Shown here: one piece after another, positions 53,950 through 62,897 of the stretch
How positions within the stretch are numbered: the first letter of the stretch is position 1
How the letters are laid out: each line of letters begins with the position of its first letter
Assembly (NCBI RefSeq): GCF_004124325.1
Contig: NZ_QBDT01000001.1
Location: 5,642,001-5,706,000, forward strand
DNA length: 64,000 bases
Reading direction: 5' to 3'
Source of the DNA: Streptomyces sp. L2
Lineage (GTDB): Bacteria > Actinomycetota > Actinomycetes > Streptomycetales > Streptomycetaceae
The notes under the pieces: model-generated
Databases searched by the model: none
What the model was told of the DNA's origin: nothing
Seen by the model: only the letters and a program-made list of their open reading frames with translations
Program-made: the position numbers and the translations under genes

Positions 53950-55530
53950 GTGTTCCCCATAGCCCCCCGCCCGCCGCTCAGGCTCCGCCCCCACGCGCTG
54001 AGAAGCGCCGCGCTCTCCCTCCTCGCCGTCTGCGCCACCCTCGCCGGGCTGCTCCTCGGCGCCGGCGCCCCGCCCGCGGCCGCCGCGGGTTCGCTGCCCT
54101 GTGACGTCTACGGCGCCGCGGGCACCCCGTGCGTCGCCGCCCACAGCCTCGTGCGGGCGCTGTACTCCTCGTACGACGGCCCCCTGTACCAGGTGCGGCG
54201 CGCCTCCGACGGAGCCACCAGGAACATCGGTCCGCTGACGGCCGGCGGGTACGCCGACGCGGCCGCGCAGGACTCCTTCTGCTCCGGCACGACCTGCGTC
54301 ATCACCGAGATACACGACCAGTCCCCCCGCCACAACGACCTCACCGTCGAGGGCGCCGGCGGCGCCGGCGCGGCCAACGTCGCCGCGCCCGCGGACGCGC
54401 TGCCGGTGACCGTCGGCGGCCACCAGGTCTACGGCCTGGAGATCTCCGCCGGCATGGGCTACCGGGACAACACCACCTCGGGCGTGGCCGTGAACGGGCA
54501 GGCCGAGGGGATGTACATGGTGACCTCGGGCACGCACGTCAACGGCCGCTGCTGCTTCGACTACGGCAATGCCGAGACCAACAACATGGACACCGGCAAC
54601 GGGCACATGGACGCCATCAACTTCGGCACCGAATGCTGGTTCGCCCCCTGCTACGGCAAGGGCCCCTGGGTACAGGCCGACCTGGAGAACGGGCTGTTCC
54701 AGTCCGACGCCGGATACAGCAGGAACACCGCGAACACCGGCACCGGACCCGTCCCGTTCGTGACGGCCCTGCTGAAGAACAACGGGCAGAACCATTTCGC
54801 GCTGAAATACGGCAACGCGCAGTCGGGCGGACTGACCACCACCTATTCCGGAGGTGAGCCGACCCGGAGCGGCTACTCGCCGATGCACCAGGAGGGCGCC
54901 ATCGTCCTCGGCACCGGCGGGGACAACAGCAACGGCTCCATCGGCTCCTTCTTCGAGGGCGTCATGACCTCCGGCATCCCGACGGACGCCGCCGACGACG
55001 CCGTCCAGGCGAACATCGTCTCCGCCGGCTACGGCGGCCCGACCGGCACCACCGGCACCCTGAACCCCGGCTCCGAGATCTCCCTTCGCGCGACGACCTC
55101 CTGCTGCACCGGCGACTACGTCCGGCACCAGAACGACGCGGCCGTCATCTCCCCGGTGACGTCGGGCAGTTCCGCCCTCGACAGGAACGACGCCACCTGG
55201 ATCGTCCGCCGCGGCCTCGCGGACGGCTCCTGCGTCTCCTTCGAGTCCCGGAACTATCCCGGCGACTTCCTGCGCCACTTCGACTTCAAGCTGTCCCGGC
55301 AGCCCATGGACGGCACGGCCCAGTTCAGGGCCGACGCCACGTTCTGCCCGCAGAGCGGCAAGAACGGCTCGGGCACGTCGTTCGCCTCGTACAACTACCC
55401 GACGCGCTACCTGCGCCACTACGACTACAACGTCTACATAGCGAGCGACGGCGGCTCCAACGCCTGGGACAGCACAGCCTCCTGGGCCGCCGACGTGACA
55501 TGGGCGGTCAGTTCGCCCTGGGCGCCGTAG
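53950..55530 (+). CDS. Secreted GH54 alpha-L-arabinofuranosidase with CBM42
   Basis: This 526-residue protein has a signal peptide (about residues 1-37, PAAAA site), the GH54 ArfB catalytic domain (CCFDYGNAETNN with the likely nucleophile Glu, then GTGGDNSNGS with the likely acid/base Asp) and a C-terminal CBM42/AbfB domain (SFESRNYPGDFLRHFDFKL, SFASYNYPTRYLRHYDYNV). It removes arabinose from plant xylan/arabinan outside the cell. GTG 53950 follows AGAGGTGCCCC. The inserted position between a response regulator and its probable kinase suggests insertion or local rearrangement. Confidence 0.95.
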   Translation: MFPIAPRPPLRLRPHALRSAALSLLAVCATLAGLLLGAGAPPAAAAGSLPCDVYGAAGTPCVAAHSLVRALYSSYDGPLYQVRRASDGATRNIGPLTAGGYADAAAQDSFCSGTTCVITEIHDQSPRHNDLTVEGAGGAGAANVAAPADALPVTVGGHQVYGLEISAGMGYRDNTTSGVAVNGQAEGMYMVTSGTHVNGRCCFDYGNAETNNMDTGNGHMDAINFGTECWFAPCYGKGPWVQADLENGLFQSDAGYSRNTANTGTGPVPFVTALLKNNGQNHFALKYGNAQSGGLTTTYSGGEPTRSGYSPMHQEGAIVLGTGGDNSNGSIGSFFEGVMTSGIPTDAADDAVQANIVSAGYGGPTGTTGTLNPGSEISLRATTSCCTGDYVRHQNDAAVISPVTSGSSALDRNDATWIVRRGLADGSCVSFESRNYPGDFLRHFDFKLSRQPMDGTAQFRADATFCPQSGKNGSGTSFASYNYPTRYLRHYDYNVYIASDGGSNAWDSTASWAADVTWAVSSPWAP

Positions 55531-55584
55531 CCGATCCGGCCGATCCGGCCGATCCGGCCGATCCGGCCGATCCCGCTGATCCAG
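55531..55584. repeat. 9-bp CCGATCCGG microsatellite
   Basis: GCCGATCCG repeats about five times and decays as CCGATCCCGCTGATCC. It lies between the GH54 stop and the kinase stop; some frames read through it but the kinase frame ends at 55585. Confidence 0.85.
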
Positions 55585-56868
55585 CTATCCAGCCGATCCC
55601 ACTGATCCGGCCGGTCCGGACGACGGCACTTCCGCCGGCTCCACCGGGAGTTCGGCGGTCACGGTGAAGCCGCCGCGCGGCGACGGGCCGGCCCGGAGGG
55701 AGCCGCCCGCCGCCGCGAGGCGCTCGGTCAGCCCCTTCAGGCCGGTCCCGCCGATGCCGCCGGACTCCCGGGGCGGGGCGACGGCCGTACCGCTGCCGTC
55801 GTCGGTGACGGTGAGCCGGACCAGCCCGGCGCTGCTCTCGACCGTGATCTCGCAGCGCCCGGCGTCGCTGTGCCGGACCACGTTGGTGACCGCCTCGCGC
55901 ACCACCCAGCCGAGCAGCGCCTCCGTCTGCGGGGTGAGCGGCGTCCCCGACTGACGCACCACCGGTTCCACGCTGGCCGCCGACAGCGCCGAGCGGGCCC
56001 GGGTCAGCTCGGTGGCCAGACTGCCCTCGCGGTAGCCGGTCACCGCCTCGCGGATCTCGGTGAGGGCCTGCCGCCCCACCGACTCGATGTCGCCGATCTG
56101 CGACAGCGCGGCGTCCATGTTCCGCGGGGCCAGCCGCCGGGCCGCCTCCGACTTCACGACGATCACCGACAGGGTGTGCCCGAGCAGATCGTGCAGATCG
56201 CGGGAGAACCGCAGCCGCTCTTCCTCCACCGCGTTCCGGGCCAGCTCCTCCCTGGCCGCGCGCAGCTCCCGTACGGCCTCGGACAGGCCGAGGATCGCCG
56301 CGGTCACCATGCTGGACAGGAACGTGGCGTACGCGATGTTCACCCCGTCGGAGCCGTCGTGGTAGGCGGAGATCAGGCCCGCGTACACGGCCAGCAGGAG
56401 GCCCACCTTGCCCAGCCAGGGGCCGCGCAGCGTGGCGCCCGTGGCGAGGCCGAGCAGCGGGAACAGCGTCAGCCAGTTGCCGCCGTAGCAGAGTGCGAGC
56501 CCCGTGGTCAGCAGGGCCATCAGGAGGAGCGCCACCCGGGTGGGCACCGCCTCGCGCTTGCTCCGGTCGAAGGTGCGGAAGGTGACGTAGACGTACAGGA
56601 CGCCGAAGGCGAGCAGGCCCGCGCCGCCGAGCCACGGCTCGGCGGCCTTGCCCTGCAGCACGTCGGACACCGCGCCGGAGACCATCAGCAGCCAGGGCAG
56701 CAGGGTGAACCCGGTGGGCGGCGGGCCCGGATGGTCCACCGCGGGCGTCTCGCCGTTCTTCCGGGCCGCCCGCTGCGCCGCCCGGAACCGCTCCATGTCC
56801 TCGCGCCAGCGCGCCCGCGCCTCCTGCCAGGCGGCAACCTGGCCCTTCACTCTCAGCCACCACGTCAT
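55585..56868 (-). CDS. DesK-like sensor histidine kinase
   Basis: This 427-residue protein has about six membrane helices in the first 190 residues. A coiled linker is followed by HisKA_3 (RLRFSRDLHDLLGHTLSVIV, His226) and an HATPase_c domain (EAVTNVVRHSDAG, LTVTDDGSGTA, GTGLKGLTERLAAAGG). It is of the DesK/NarX family, partner of the NarL regulator at 53155. ATG 56868 follows GGGGGACATTCCGAC. The upstream gap with the MaoC promoter is 57041-57194. Confidence 0.92.
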   Translation of the reverse strand: MTWWLRVKGQVAAWQEARARWREDMERFRAAQRAARKNGETPAVDHPGPPPTGFTLLPWLLMVSGAVSDVLQGKAAEPWLGGAGLLAFGVLYVYVTFRTFDRSKREAVPTRVALLLMALLTTGLALCYGGNWLTLFPLLGLATGATLRGPWLGKVGLLLAVYAGLISAYHDGSDGVNIAYATFLSSMVTAAILGLSEAVRELRAAREELARNAVEEERLRFSRDLHDLLGHTLSVIVVKSEAARRLAPRNMDAALSQIGDIESVGRQALTEIREAVTGYREGSLATELTRARSALSAASVEPVVRQSGTPLTPQTEALLGWVVREAVTNVVRHSDAGRCEITVESSAGLVRLTVTDDGSGTAVAPPRESGGIGGTGLKGLTERLAAAGGSLRAGPSPRGGFTVTAELPVEPAEVPSSGPAGSVGSAG

Positions 56869-57040
56869 GTCGGAATGTCCCCCGGTCAGATGGTCCCGCA
56901 CCGCGCCGGTGCGAGAGCACAGCGTACGAACTCCCACGAGGCTAGGAGCGCGCGGCCCGCGCGCGGCAGAGGCGGATGTACGCAGCCGGGCGGGACAAAT
57001 GTCACGGGTGCCGCCCGGCCCGCCCGCCCCACCGACTGAT

Positions 57041-57055
57041 CTGACACAACGTCAG
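57041..57055. promoter_or_regulatory. CTGAC-N5-GTCAG box, MaoC promoter
   Basis: CTGACACAACGTCAG (exact CTGAC/GTCAG arms) lies 154 bases before ATG 57195 and 62 bases upstream of the KstR box. Confidence 0.7.
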
Positions 57056-57102
57056 GAGCCTTCACAAGTGCCGAGCCCTCGGCTATACAGAGGGCGCCGG
57101 AC

Positions 57103-57116
57103 TGGAACCCGTTCTA
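57103..57116. promoter_or_regulatory. KstR operator, MaoC promoter (exact)
   Basis: TGGAACCCGTTCTA matches TnnAACnnGTTnnA exactly. TAGATC (57115-57120) overlaps its end and is a plausible -10. Confidence 0.8.
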
Positions 57117-57194
57117 GATCCGCCCATGCGCGACCTCGGTGCGGCCGACGGTGCGGACGTCCGCACCGAGGTCTTGAGACCCGTCAGGAGCCCC

Positions 57195-58070
57195 ATGCCC
57201 ATCGACGCAGCCGCCGCCCTCGCCGCCGAGCCCCGGACCGGTGGGATCAGCTGGACCGCCAAGGACGTCCAGCTCTACCACCTCGGCATCGGCGCCGGCA
57301 CCGACCCGGACAAGGAGAGCCCGGCCACCGACCCCGACGAGCTGCGCTACACCCTGGAGTCCCGGCTGCACGTGCTGCCGAGCTTCGCCACCGTCGCCGG
57401 CTCCGGCTCGCCCGGGGTGATCAGCGGCCTGTCCATGCCCGGCGTGGACGTCGACCTCGCCACGGTGCTGCACGGCGGCCAGACCCTCACGATCCACCGG
57501 CCCCTGCCGACCGCGGGCGCCGCCACCGCCACCGGCCGCATCGCCGCCGTGTACGACAAGGGCAAGGCCGCCGTCCTCGTGATGCGCACCGAGGTCGCCG
57601 ACGCCGAGGGTCCCCTGTGGACCAACGACGCGCAGATCTTCGTACGCGGCGAGGGCGGCTGGGGCGGCGACCGCGGGCCCTCCGCCCGGCCCGAACCGCC
57701 CACCGGCGAGCCCGACCGGACCGTCGAGCGGCCCGTCCGCCCCGACCAGGCCCTGCTCTACCGCCTCTCCGGCGACCTCAACCCCCTTCACGCCGACCCG
57801 GAGTTCGCCAAGCTCGCCGGGTTCGACAAGCCCATCCTGCACGGGCTGTGTACCTACGGGATCACCCTGAAGGCGGTTGTCGACTCCCTCCTCGGCGGCG
57901 ACGTGACCCGCGTGCGGTGCTACAGCACCCGGTTCGCCGGGGTCGTGTTCCCGGGGGAGACCCTGCGCGTCCGCATGTGGCGGGGCGACGGCCGGATCCA
58001 GGTGACCGTGAGCGCCGTCGAGAGGGAGGACGCGCCGGTCCTCGCCGACACCATCGTCCAGCACTCCTGA
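57195..58070 (+). CDS. MaoC-family (2-enoyl-CoA) hydratase
   Basis: This 291-residue protein has a double-hotdog layout: the N-terminal half (DVQLYHLGIGAGTDP, ELRYTLESRLHVLPSFATVAG) and the C-terminal half with YRLSGDLNPLHADPEFA, the conserved Asp/His hydratase motif, and HGLCTYG. This is the actinobacterial MaoC/Hsd4B type that hydrates enoyl-CoA in side-chain degradation. ATG 57195 has AGGAG four bases upstream and the family N-terminus starts there. An earlier ATG at 57126 is in frame but has no RBS. First gene of the MaoC-ADH-SDR operon. Confidence 0.9.
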   Translation: MPIDAAAALAAEPRTGGISWTAKDVQLYHLGIGAGTDPDKESPATDPDELRYTLESRLHVLPSFATVAGSGSPGVISGLSMPGVDVDLATVLHGGQTLTIHRPLPTAGAATATGRIAAVYDKGKAAVLVMRTEVADAEGPLWTNDAQIFVRGEGGWGGDRGPSARPEPPTGEPDRTVERPVRPDQALLYRLSGDLNPLHADPEFAKLAGFDKPILHGLCTYGITLKAVVDSLLGGDVTRVRCYSTRFAGVVFPGETLRVRMWRGDGRIQVTVSAVEREDAPVLADTIVQHS

Positions 58071-58196
58071 GAGGCCGTGCCCGAGAGGCCGTGCCTGAGA
58101 GGCCGTGCCTGAGGGGCCGTGCCTGAGGGGCCGTGCCTGAGGGGTCTGTGCCTGGCCGGCCCGTACCTGAGAGGCCCGTACCTGAGAAGCCCGTGA
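58070..58196. repeat. 14-bp minisatellite GAGAGGCCGTGCCT
   Basis: About seven copies (GAGAGGCCGTGCCC/T, GAGGGGCCGTGCCT, then GAGAGGCCCGTACCT) fill the gap between the MaoC stop and the alcohol dehydrogenase start. A Shine-Dalgarno-like GAGGGGAGCC follows. Confidence 0.85.
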
Positions 58197-58209
58197 GGGG
58201 AGCCGCACC

Positions 58210-59286
58210 ATGCGCGCAGCCGTACTGCACGAGATCGGCCAGGACAAGCTGGAGGTCCACGACGACGTCGAGGCCGTCGGCTTCGGCCCCGGCAGGGTCC
58301 GGGTCCGGATCCGGGCCACCGGACTGTGCCACTCGGACCTGTCCGCGATGAACGGCGTGCTGCCCCAGCCCGCCCCGTTCGTACCCGGCCACGAGGGCGC
58401 CGGCGAGATCATCGACGTCGGCGACAACGTCAGTCACGTGAAGCCCGGCGACCGGGTCGTCCTGTGCTGGCTGCCCGCCTGCGGCGCCTGCCCCGCCTGC
58501 AGACGCGGCCAGACCGAACTGTGCCTGGCCGGCTTCATGAACGCCGGCACCCCCAACTTCAAGCGCTCCGGCGGCGACCTGTTCGGCTTCGCGGGCACCG
58601 GCACCTTCGCCGAGGAGGTCGTCGTCGACGCGGGCTGCGCCGTGCCCATCCCCGACGACGTGCCCTTCGACATCGCCGCCCTCATCGGCTGCGGCGTCAC
58701 CACCGGACTCGGCGCCGCCCTCAACACCGCCGACGTGGAGGCCGGTTCGTCCGTCGCCGTGATCGGCTGCGGAGGCGTCGGCATCTCCGCCGTGCAAGGG
58801 GCCAGGCTCAGGGGCGCCGCCGAGATCGTCGCCGTCGACCCGGTCGCCTCCCGGCGCGCGTCCGCCCTGAGGTTCGGCGCCACGAGGGCCGTGGCCCCCG
58901 AGGAACTGGCCGACGCCAAACAGCAGGTCACCGGGGGCGAGGGCTTCGACTACGTCTTCGAGGTCGTCGGCCGCTCCGCCACCGCCCGCACTGCCTACGA
59001 GAACACCCGGCGCGGCGGCACCCTCGTCGTCGTCGGCGCCGGCGCCATGGACGACCACCTCCAGCTCAACATGTTCGAGCTGTTCTTCGACGAGAAGCGC
59101 ATCCTGCCCTCCATGTACGGCGGCGGCGACGTGCTGCGCTCCTACGAGCGCACGATCGCCCTGTGGCGGGCCGGCCGCATCGACCTGGAAGGGCTGATCA
59201 CCCACCGGGTACCGCTGGCGGAGATCAACGAGGCACTGGACCAGATGCGCACCGGCACGGCCCTGCGCACCTGCATCGAGATCTGA
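58210..59286 (+). CDS. Zn-dependent medium-chain alcohol dehydrogenase
   Basis: This 358-residue protein has catalytic Zn ligands Cys40, His61 and Glu62 (GHEGAGE), structural Cys91, Cys94, Cys97 and Cys105, and the cofactor motif VIGCGGVGISAVQG. It resembles the class III/aryl-alcohol type enzymes and oxidises a lipid or steroid-side-chain alcohol with NAD. ATG 58210 is preceded by GAGGGGAGCC. It lies in the KstR-linked operon with the hydratase and the SDR. Confidence 0.95.
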   Translation: MRAAVLHEIGQDKLEVHDDVEAVGFGPGRVRVRIRATGLCHSDLSAMNGVLPQPAPFVPGHEGAGEIIDVGDNVSHVKPGDRVVLCWLPACGACPACRRGQTELCLAGFMNAGTPNFKRSGGDLFGFAGTGTFAEEVVVDAGCAVPIPDDVPFDIAALIGCGVTTGLGAALNTADVEAGSSVAVIGCGGVGISAVQGARLRGAAEIVAVDPVASRRASALRFGATRAVAPEELADAKQQVTGGEGFDYVFEVVGRSATARTAYENTRRGGTLVVVGAGAMDDHLQLNMFELFFDEKRILPSMYGGGDVLRSYERTIALWRAGRIDLEGLITHRVPLAEINEALDQMRTGTALRTCIEI

Positions 59287-59305
59287 CGACGGACGGACAC
59301 CTGCC

Positions 59306-60265
59306 ATGACACGGACACCTGCCACGACACTGCCACTCGAAGGGCTGTCCGCCGTCGTCACCGGCGCGGGGCGCGGCCTCGGCCGGGCCGAGGCGCTGGA
59401 ACTCGCCCGGCTCGGCGCGTCCGTCGTCGTCAACGACTACGGACAGCCCGGCCGGGACGGTTCCGGTGCCGCCTCCGCCGGTCCCGCCGAGGAGGTCGCC
59501 GCCGAGATCCGCGCGGCCGGCGGCCGGGCCGTCGCCCACACCGGTGACATAGCCGACCACCAACAGGCCGGGGAACTCGTCGGGTTGGCCGTCCGCGAGT
59601 ACGGCAGGCTCGACATCCTCGTCAACAACGCGGGCATCCTGCGCGACCGCATGATCTTCTCCATGTCGGAGGACGAGTGGGACACGGTGATCCGCGTCCA
59701 CCTCAAGGGCCACTTCAACACCACCCACTTCGCGGCCGCGCACTGGCGGGAGCGGTCCAAGGCGGCCGGGGCGCCGGTGTACGGCCGGATCGTGAACACC
59801 TCCTCGGAGGCGTTCCTCGCGGGCTCCGCCGGACAGCCCAACTACGCGGCGGCGAAGGGCGGGATCGTCGGCCTCACCACCTCCACCGCGCTCGCCCTCG
59901 CCAAGTACGGCGTCACCGCGAACGCGATCTGCCCGCGCGCCCGCACCCGGATGACCGAGGACGTCTTCGCGGGCTTCCAGGAACCGGACGCAGGCCGCCT
60001 GGACCCCCTCGCCCCCGAACACGTCGCCCCGCTCGTCGGCTACCTGGCCTCACCGGCCGCCGCCCCGGTCAACGGCCAGCTGCTCGTCGTCCACGGCGGC
60101 ATGGTCGCGATCGTCGAACGGCCCCGGGTGCGGGCGAAGTTCGACAGCAAGCAGGAGACGTTCGGCTACGGCGAACTCGACGCGCTGCTCACCCCGCACT
60201 ACGCGGACCGGCCGCCGGGGGAGACGTTCGCCGCCGCCGAGGTCCTCGCGCTCAAGCGGGAGTGA
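59306..60265 (+). CDS. SDR family oxidoreductase (Hsd4A-like)
   Basis: This 319-residue SDR has TGAGRGLG (residues 19-26), NNAG (107-110), Ser166/Ser167, and Tyr180-xxx-Lys184. The long C-terminal segment after the SDR core (GGMVAIVERPRVR, KQETFGYGELDAL, EVLALKRE) is as in 17-beta-hydroxysteroid dehydrogenase type 4-like 3-hydroxyacyl-CoA dehydrogenases such as mycobacterial Hsd4A. It likely oxidises a 3-hydroxyacyl-CoA intermediate. ATG 59306 lies only 19 bases after the ADH stop, without a good RBS. A strong terminator follows at 60311. Confidence 0.92.
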   Translation: MTRTPATTLPLEGLSAVVTGAGRGLGRAEALELARLGASVVVNDYGQPGRDGSGAASAGPAEEVAAEIRAAGGRAVAHTGDIADHQQAGELVGLAVREYGRLDILVNNAGILRDRMIFSMSEDEWDTVIRVHLKGHFNTTHFAAAHWRERSKAAGAPVYGRIVNTSSEAFLAGSAGQPNYAAAKGGIVGLTTSTALALAKYGVTANAICPRARTRMTEDVFAGFQEPDAGRLDPLAPEHVAPLVGYLASPAAAPVNGQLLVVHGGMVAIVERPRVRAKFDSKQETFGYGELDALLTPHYADRPPGETFAAAEVLALKRE

Positions 60266-60310
60266 CGGGGGTGACAGGGGTGTCGGGAGTGACCCCGGGG
60301 TGACACAGGT

Positions 60311-60344
60311 GAGGGGGCGTCCGCCGACCGGTGGACGCCCCCTC
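60311..60344. terminator. Bidirectional terminator after MaoC operon
   Basis: GAGGGGGCGTCC and GGACGCCCCCTC form a perfect 12-bp stem with a 10-base loop, between the SDR stop and the small minus-strand gene ending at 60365. Confidence 0.85.
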
Positions 60345-60364
60345 ATGTGTGACCTGTACGACCG

Positions 60365-60523
60365 TCAGACAGCCGCCTCGGCCTTGTCGTCCGCCGGCTT
60401 GCGGTGCCGGCCGCGCGGGCTCGACTCGTCGTCCTGGGCCGCGACCGGACCCCGGTGCCGGCCGTGGCCGTCCACGTCGGAAGAGCCGGCAGACAGCGGT
60501 TGCGTCGTGCTGGTGTCGCTCAT
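60365..60523 (-). CDS. Small hydrophilic protein (52 aa)
   Basis: The translation starts MSDTSTTQPLS and holds two Gly-Arg-His-Arg segments (GHGRHRGP, PRGRHRKP). It ends with a Lys/Ala-rich tail. It is below usual length cut-offs. ATG 60523 has GGGGTGA ten bases upstream. Similar tiny proteins are found beside the SCO2302-like gene in other Streptomyces (from memory). Function unknown. Confidence 0.6.
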   Translation of the reverse strand: MSDTSTTQPLSAGSSDVDGHGRHRGPVAAQDDESSPRGRHRKPADDKAEAAV

Positions 60524-60617
60524 CGGAAGAATTCACCCCGTCAACATGATCTCTTACAGCCGGGCGAGTGTAACCGGCACACCTCGGGCCGAATCCAGGC
60601 GGGCACGCCGACCGGTG

Positions 60618-61859
60618 CTACTTCGTTACAAGTCCCCCCAATGGCGCCTGCTGCAACGGCACGGGACGCCTCGCGGCGGGCCCCGGCGGGTCCCTGTCCG
60701 CCGGTTCTTCGGACACGTCGGGGACCGGGGCCGGAGCCGGGGAAGCGCCGGACGCGTCGGCCTTCCCGCACGCGTCCCCCACGCCACCCGTCTCGGCCGG
60801 CGCCGTCAAGTCCCCCATACCGCAAGGGACCTCTTCCGCACCGCACCGCACCTCCGCCACACCGCACCGCACCTCCTCCGTGGCGTACGGCAGCCGCAGC
60901 ACCCCGTCCCGCGTCCACAGACCCGCCCCCGTCAACCAGCCGTCGGGCGCCGGAAGGTGACGGACCCGCCCCCCGGCCGGCCGCCACACGCCGACCCAGC
61001 TGCCGAACGGCCCGTCGATCCGCAGCGCCACCGAGCAGCTCTCCGGCATCAGCACCTGCCCCGGCTGGATCGCGAACGGTGTGACCGCGCAGTCCGGGAC
61101 GCGCAGGCTCTCCGGGGAGCGCACCGGCAGCGTGCTGCCGAGCACCCCCCAGCCGAGCCGTGCCCGCCCCGGGGACGGCGCGTCCGAGGAGATGAGCAGC
61201 AGCCCGCTGTCGGGATCGGCGAGCAGCAGCCGGTCGTCGCTGCCGGCCGCGATCTGCAGCAGCGGCGAGAGTTCCCCGCCGCGCTCCAGGTCCAGCACCA
61301 CGGTCTTGGTCCGGCCGCCCAGCTCCCGGTCCAGCGCGAGCATCCGGCCGGCGCGGTCCAGCCACACCCCGCCCGAGCAGTGCCCCGGCACCTCGGTCAG
61401 CCGCTCCGGTCCGAAGGTGCCGCCCGCCACCAGCCACAGCGCCGTGGTCCGCGGGCCCGCGGCGAGGGCGTAGGCCCGCGTGCCGTCGGGGGCCGGGGGC
61501 AGCAGCGTCAGCCGGGTGCCGGGCTCCGGGCACTCCACCGCGCCCAGCGGCAGCTCGCCGGTGCCGGGCCCGGTCGGGTACAGCAGGGAGAACGCGTGCC
61601 GCTGCTCCACCAGCCGGTGGATGAGCACCCGCCCGTCGCCCATCGGCTGCACCTCGGTGCCGGGCTCCTCGGGCTGGTTGCCGGGCAGCGGCACCGCGTA
61701 CGGCTCCGGGCCGTCCAGCGTCCAGCGCTCCGGGAACCAGGAGTCGCCGTCCCGGGCGAGGCGGGCGCCGTACGCGCCGTCCGCCGTGATGGCGCACCCG
61801 GCCTCCGGCGCACCGTCACCGGGAGCCGCTGACGGGGGTTCGATCGCACAGGCCGTCAT
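60618..61859 (-). CDS. Hypothetical beta-propeller-like protein
   Basis: This 413-residue soluble protein has many short beta-like repeats with WFPERWTLDGPEPYAVPLPG, LPPAPDGTRAYALAAGPRTTALWLVAGG, and LLISSDAPSPG. This suggests a propeller of the type seen in actinobacterial regulatory or anti-sigma-like proteins, without motifs I can name. A short tandem of VRCGVAEVRCGAEEVPCG near residue 330 is odd. ATG 61859 is preceded by GGAGGTGACCGAACC. No membrane segment. Confidence 0.77.
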   Translation of the reverse strand: MTACAIEPPSAAPGDGAPEAGCAITADGAYGARLARDGDSWFPERWTLDGPEPYAVPLPGNQPEEPGTEVQPMGDGRVLIHRLVEQRHAFSLLYPTGPGTGELPLGAVECPEPGTRLTLLPPAPDGTRAYALAAGPRTTALWLVAGGTFGPERLTEVPGHCSGGVWLDRAGRMLALDRELGGRTKTVVLDLERGGELSPLLQIAAGSDDRLLLADPDSGLLLISSDAPSPGRARLGWGVLGSTLPVRSPESLRVPDCAVTPFAIQPGQVLMPESCSVALRIDGPFGSWVGVWRPAGGRVRHLPAPDGWLTGAGLWTRDGVLRLPYATEEVRCGVAEVRCGAEEVPCGMGDLTAPAETGGVGDACGKADASGASPAPAPVPDVSEEPADRDPPGPAARRPVPLQQAPLGGLVTK

Positions 61860-62044
61860 GGTTCGGTCACCTCCGGCGACGAAGCTAGTTTTCGTACGCA
61901 CGGGCGTGGGACCGGCCGACCCCACTTCACACATACGGGTGGTGCAGAAGCGATTCAGCTGAGGGTGCGGGGGCGGGTGTGCTGAGCCCGAGCGGTACGC
62001 CGGACGCGGTACGGCACCGCAGGACAGCCAGGTAGCCTTGGCCC

Positions 62045-62887
62045 GTGCCCCGTCTGTCTGAAGTCATCGCCGCGCTGGAGAACCTGTGGCCCGCCGAGCG
62101 TGCCGAGTCCTGGGACGCGGTCGGCACCGTCGTGGGCGACCCCGACCAGGAGATCACCCGGGTCCTCTTCGCCGTGGACCCCGTAGGGGAGATCGTCGAC
62201 GAGGCGGTGAAGCTCGGCGCCGACCTGCTCGTCACCCACCACCCGCTCTACCTGCGCGGTACGACGACCGTGGCGGCGTCCACCTTCAAGGGCCGGGTCG
62301 TGCACACGCTGATCAAGAACGACATCGCGCTGCACGTCGCCCACACCAACGCCGACACCGCCGACCCCGGCGTCTCGGACGCGCTCGCCGGAGCGCTCGA
62401 CCTCCGCGTGGTACGACCGCTCGTCCCGGACCCCACCGACCCGGCCGGCTGCCGGGGCCTCGGCCGCGTCTGCGAGCTGGACCACCCGCTCACCGTGCGC
62501 GAGCTGGCCGCCCGCGCCGCCGAGCGGCTGCCCGCCACCGCTCAGGGCATCCGGGTGGCCGGCGACCCCGAGGCGCTCGTCCGCACGGTCGCCGTCAGCG
62601 GCGGGTCCGGCGACAGCCTCTTCGACCACGTCCGCGCGGCCGGCGTGGACGCCTTCCTCACCGCCGACCTGCGCCACCACCCCGCCTCCGAGGCGGTGGC
62701 CCACAGCCCCCTCGCGCTGCTCGACGCGGCGCACTGGGCCACCGAGTGGCCCTGGTGCGAGCTGGCCGCGAGCCAGCTCGACGAGATCTCCGACCGCCAC
62801 GGCTGGGACCTCAGGGTCCACGTCTCCAAGACGGTCACCGACCCCTGGACCGCCCACGCGGCGTCCACCGCCACCGACAACCAGTAG
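62045..62887 (+). CDS. Nif3-like dinuclear metal centre hexameric protein
   Basis: This 280-residue protein is of the Nif3/DUF34 family: LVTHHPLYLRGTTTV contains the metal-binding HH pair, HVAHTNADTAD follows, and ADLRHHPASEAVAHSPLALL is near the C-terminus. DUF34 proteins are linked to metal-dependent hydrolysis and folate-related cofactor repair, exact role unsettled. GTG 62045 follows TAGCCT (62033-62038) with no RBS, so leaderless start is likely. It is followed by the zinc-ribbon and RNase H genes, a conserved Streptomyces trio. Confidence 0.93.
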   Translation: MPRLSEVIAALENLWPAERAESWDAVGTVVGDPDQEITRVLFAVDPVGEIVDEAVKLGADLLVTHHPLYLRGTTTVAASTFKGRVVHTLIKNDIALHVAHTNADTADPGVSDALAGALDLRVVRPLVPDPTDPAGCRGLGRVCELDHPLTVRELAARAAERLPATAQGIRVAGDPEALVRTVAVSGGSGDSLFDHVRAAGVDAFLTADLRHHPASEAVAHSPLALLDAAHWATEWPWCELAASQLDEISDRHGWDLRVHVSKTVTDPWTAHAASTATDNQ

Positions 62888-62897
62888 GAGCCCCCAA

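Noticed and set aside
57126..57194. ATG 57126 as start of the MaoC gene (leaderless)
   Set aside because: ATG 57195 has AGGAG at correct spacing and matches the family N-terminus; the first 23 residues are not family-like.
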